A DNA stretch of 19,368 bases from Chrysochromulina tobinii. Its lineage: Eukaryota; Haptophyta; Prymnesiales; Chrysochromulinaceae. The first letter of the stretch is position 1; each line of letters opens with the position of its first letter. The DNA lies in the NCBI GenBank assembly GCA_001275005.1, contig JWZX01001488.1:1-19368 (forward strand). Direction: 5' to 3'. Positions 17,225-19,368 of the stretch are shown one piece after another. The notes beneath the pieces were generated by a model. The model was not told where the DNA came from, did no database searches, and saw only the letters and a program-made list of their open reading frames with translations. The translations under genes were made by a program, and so were the position numbers.

Positions 17225-18994
17225 TTGCGGCTTGTCATGGTACCCTGCGCAGACGACATGGACGCGGCGCTCGCACTGACGGGTCTCTTCACCTCTGATC
17301 CCGCGCCGCCGCTCGCTGAAGGCGACACTCACGCTGAAGATACCCGATCGTTTGCATGCGCCGCCGCGCACGAGACGCCTGATCTCGGGAGCGCACGCTT
17401 CCTCACGTGCCTTCCGGACATGACGCACGGCTGGCCCTTCGCGGACGGCAAGGGTTGCTTCGGCAAGGACCGCCAGGGCAAGGAGCTTCCCTTCCTCGAG
17501 CGCCTCTTCCTGCTCCTAGCCTTCCCCAACCTAGAGCTGCCAGGCCAGCCTGGCCGCACCTTGGGCGAGGCCATCCGCTGGAAGCGGGCCGACCAGCTCG
17601 CAGCGCTCGGGCTTCCCGCGGGCACGGCCGCCTTCGAGATAGTCGATGTGCCCCTCATTGAGGCCGCCGTCTACCCGCAGTACGCCTCGGGCTCATTCAA
17701 CAAGACGTGCGCCAAGTGGGGTCTCTACTCGCCTGCAACCAAGGAGCGGGCGAGTAAAGACCCCACTTGGCAGACGGGCGCTCCGTCAAAGAGGCTCTCG
17801 CGCGAGTGCATCTGCGTGCCAGCGGCGCACCCGAACTTGCGCCAGCTCGCCGCCACCGCCACGGCCGCCGACGTCTACCGACACGCCGCGCTCGTTGCCG
17901 CCCCGCGCGCCTCGTCGACGCCCGCGGTCGCTCCCGGCCGTATACAGGGCGCCGCCGCCGCGGCAGCTCCGAGCGCGGCCTCCCCGGGCGCGCCGATGGA
18001 CCCGGACACGCTCGCGCGTGTGGTCGCGGCCGTGCGCTCGATGCCAGACGTACCAGCTCTCTCGAGTGATCAACTCCATGCCATCCTCGACTCTCTCGCC
18101 AAGCCATCGCCGCCCAACGCACCCGTCGCCAAGCCATCGCCGCCCAACGCACCCGTCGCATCCGCCGCGTCCGCCACTGCGCCCGCGCCCGCGCCCTCGC
18201 CGATCACCCTCGAGGCGGCGCCTGCGGCCACCCCTGCCAAGCCCGGGCCGGCGCCCTTGCAATGGCAGACGACGCAATACGCCCAAGGGCACAACCATCA
18301 CCACCAGGCGCGTAGCACGCCCGGCTCGGCGCCCGGCGCGCCTCCGGTCCTCCTGTCGGGCGCCGTGTCGGGCGGCGCGGCCGTGAGCCGCAAGCGCGCA
18401 CGCGCCGGCATGCAGTGGGGCGACCTGCACGTGGCCCTGTGGGACAAGGAGAAGCGACAGCGCGTCCCGTCCAAGGCCTACTCGGGTGACATCCACAGCT
18501 ACCTCGCCGAAAACCCTCATCTGGAGGTGTACAACCATCAGGACGTTGCTGCCAAAGCGGGCTCGCAGCTGCTCGCCGGCCAGAAGCTCACGCAGGTGAC
18601 GAACCCGACAGACGGCGCGGCACGCGTTGTGCTGTGGGACACCCAGGCGCAATGCAAGCTGCCTTCGGCTGAGTGCCCCACGCCGGCCGGGCTGTGCGCC
18701 TTCCTACGTACTCATTCACATTCACACCTCGAGGTGTGGTCGGGCCAGCAGCCGCCTCCTACGCCGCCGCCGCTGCCCTCGACGGCAGCGGCCGCCGACG
18801 TGATCCTCAAGGGCGCCAAGGCAGCCGGGCAGATGCTCACGTCGCCGCTGCCTCTCGCTGGGCCAAAGCTTGAGGCGGCCGCGCCCCCGCTCAAGCCCAA
18901 GTCGTCGGCCCTCTTGTCGGGTCTCTCGTCGGGCCTCGTCGGCTACTCACTCACTCACTCACCGAGCCGTTGGGTGCGCACGGTCGGTCTGTAA
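17225..18994 (+). CDS. Divergent HSF-type DNA-binding protein with two-copy LWD/HLEV repeat
   Basis: A 589-residue protein, probably a nuclear transcription factor. Residues 88-172 fit a divergent heat-shock-factor winged helix: LPFLERLFLLLAF (88-100), IRWKR (117-121), AAFEIVDVPLIEAAVYPQY (135-153), SFNKTCAKWGLYSPATK (157-173), matching the HSF order 'F..KLy.mL - I.W - F.I.d...f...vLP.yF - SFvRqLn.YGF.K'. The wing is altered, so identity is moderate. Residues 205-390 are Ala/Pro-rich and disordered, with a duplicated AKPSPPNAPV (292-311). SRKRARAG (388-395) is a candidate nuclear signal. Residues 398-440 and 463-508 are two copies of a repeat with core LWD...PS...L...HLEVy.gQ, whose family I do not recognise. 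M5 (17237) or M12 (17258) could be the true start. A 23-bp inverted repeat lies inside the DNA-binding region. Confidence 0.65.
   Translation: MRLVMVPCADDMDAALALTGLFTSDPAPPLAEGDTHAEDTRSFACAAAHETPDLGSARFLTCLPDMTHGWPFADGKGCFGKDRQGKELPFLERLFLLLAFPNLELPGQPGRTLGEAIRWKRADQLAALGLPAGTAAFEIVDVPLIEAAVYPQYASGSFNKTCAKWGLYSPATKERASKDPTWQTGAPSKRLSRECICVPAAHPNLRQLAATATAADVYRHAALVAAPRASSTPAVAPGRIQGAAAAAAPSAASPGAPMDPDTLARVVAAVRSMPDVPALSSDQLHAILDSLAKPSPPNAPVAKPSPPNAPVASAASATAPAPAPSPITLEAAPAATPAKPGPAPLQWQTTQYAQGHNHHHQARSTPGSAPGAPPVLLSGAVSGGAAVSRKRARAGMQWGDLHVALWDKEKRQRVPSKAYSGDIHSYLAENPHLEVYNHQDVAAKAGSQLLAGQKLTQVTNPTDGAARVVLWDTQAQCKLPSAECPTPAGLCAFLRTHSHSHLEVWSGQQPPPTPPPLPSTAAAADVILKGAKAAGQMLTSPLPLAGPKLEAAAPPLKPKSSALLSGLSSGLVGYSLTHSPSRWVRTVGL
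17711..17771. repeat. Long inverted repeat inside the HSF-like coding sequence
   Basis: The left arm at 17711-17733 (GCCAAGTGGGGTCT...CTCGCC) pairs with the right arm at 17749-17771 as a 23-bp stem with one internal mismatch (17725), around a 15-base centre. It spans the codons for AKWGLYSPATKERASKDPTWQ (protein 163-183), the putative recognition-helix end and wing. The opposite strand reads AKWGLYSPA too, as expected of a palindrome. Confidence 0.95.
18098..18157 (+). repeat. Exact 30-bp tandem duplication
   Basis: A 30-base unit starting GCCAAGCCATCG occurs twice without gap and without mismatch, encoding AKPSPPNAPV twice in the disordered linker of the HSF-like protein. Exact identity suggests a recent event. 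Confidence 0.95.
18410..18748 (+). repeat. Two-copy LWD/HLEV protein repeat
   Basis: Protein residues 398-440 (VALWDKEKRQRVPS ... YLAENPHLEVYNHQ) and 463-508 (VVLWDTQAQCKLPS ... FLRTHSHSHLEVWSGQ) share the LWD, PS, L and HLEV positions at similar spacing, an ancient duplication. The two units are separated by a linker of about 22 residues. Confidence 0.75.
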
Positions 18995-19368
18995 CGGACG
19001 GAGCGGCACGAGCCGGCGAGAGGTGAGGGAAGGCATCACACTTCCGGGGTGGGGCACAGAAGGAGAAAGGGGGACACACGCAACAACACGCATCTCGTGG
19101 GGTCGGACGTCGGGGGCTCAAGGTCGGGGGCTCGTCGCCTCAGCAACGGCCAAAACGATTCACTTCAGGTTTTAAGTCTCAATTTCTGAGATCAATTTCT
19201 ACGAAATTTTTCGATGGCACAACTCGTTCCGGGTGCTCCGGGCGCCCCGGGGCAAATGCCCGGACGATGTGAGTCTTTCGGGTATTGGGGGAATTTTCTA
19301 TACAAGAAAAGGGAATTTTCTATACAAGATATCATTATATATCATCATATATCTTGATTCTATCATTG
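18995..19368. other. 3' flank turning AT-rich, with short direct repeat
   Basis: This stretch follows the HSF-like stop codon. To about 19165 it is GC-rich and Gly/Arg low complexity in translation. From 19170 the base composition turns AT-rich, and the last 80 bases include a 19-base repeat and TATATATCAT-type words. No gene was recognised. Confidence 0.5.
19289..19329 (+). repeat. Two exact 19-bp direct repeats, period 22
   Basis: GGGAATTTTCTATACAAGA occurs at 19289-19307 and at 19311-19329, separated by AAA. It is followed by TATATATCAT-like words to the window edge. It may be the start of a longer tandem array or a repeat element outside the window. Confidence 0.9.

Overview
This 19.4 kb window looks like nuclear DNA from a GC-rich photosynthetic protist with a secondary plastid. 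A haptophyte-like alga is my best guess, with moderate-to-low confidence. The signs are a eukaryote-specific RuvB-like 1 (pontin) helicase, a Tic22-like plastid-import protein, a signal-anchored protein rich in SPPP and cysteine repeats, strong preference for C or G at third codon positions, and spacing on both strands without bacterial ribosome-binding sites or operons. No rRNA, tRNA, CRISPR array, integrase, transposase or virus structural gene was recognised.

Layout, left to right. Positions 1-236 hold the cut end of a minus-strand coding exon. Positions 366-2174 (+) encode an SV2/SVOP-type major facilitator transporter. It converges on 2797-5580 (-), a 927-residue signal-anchored secretory protein with a proline-rich stalk and a C-terminal array of cysteine repeats of the GCC2/GCC3 kind. 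Positions 6106-7473 (-) encode RUVBL1, the one gene here that can be named with near certainty. Upstream on the same strand is a Tic22-like gene (7627-8526), which shares a 229-base divergent promoter region with 8756-13693 (+). That gene encodes a 1645-residue protein with a long disordered Ser/Thr-Pro-rich N-terminus and a C-terminal domain resembling a kinase that has lost key catalytic residues. Positions 14156-15445 (-) encode a beta-propeller glycosidase-like protein. It is divergent from 15922-16975 (+), an SMP-30/gluconolactonase-like propeller broken by a frameshift. Positions 17225-18994 (+) encode a divergent HSF-type DNA-binding protein with a two-copy LWD/HLEV repeat. The last 370 bases become AT-rich and carry a short direct repeat.

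Apart from the left-edge exon, each gene reads as one open frame without an obvious intron. The genes do not form a visible pathway; this is an ordinary compact eukaryotic neighbourhood. The most unusual items are the pseudokinase-like giant protein, a 23-bp inverted repeat lying inside the coding sequence of the HSF-like DNA-binding domain, and the decayed lactonase-like gene.
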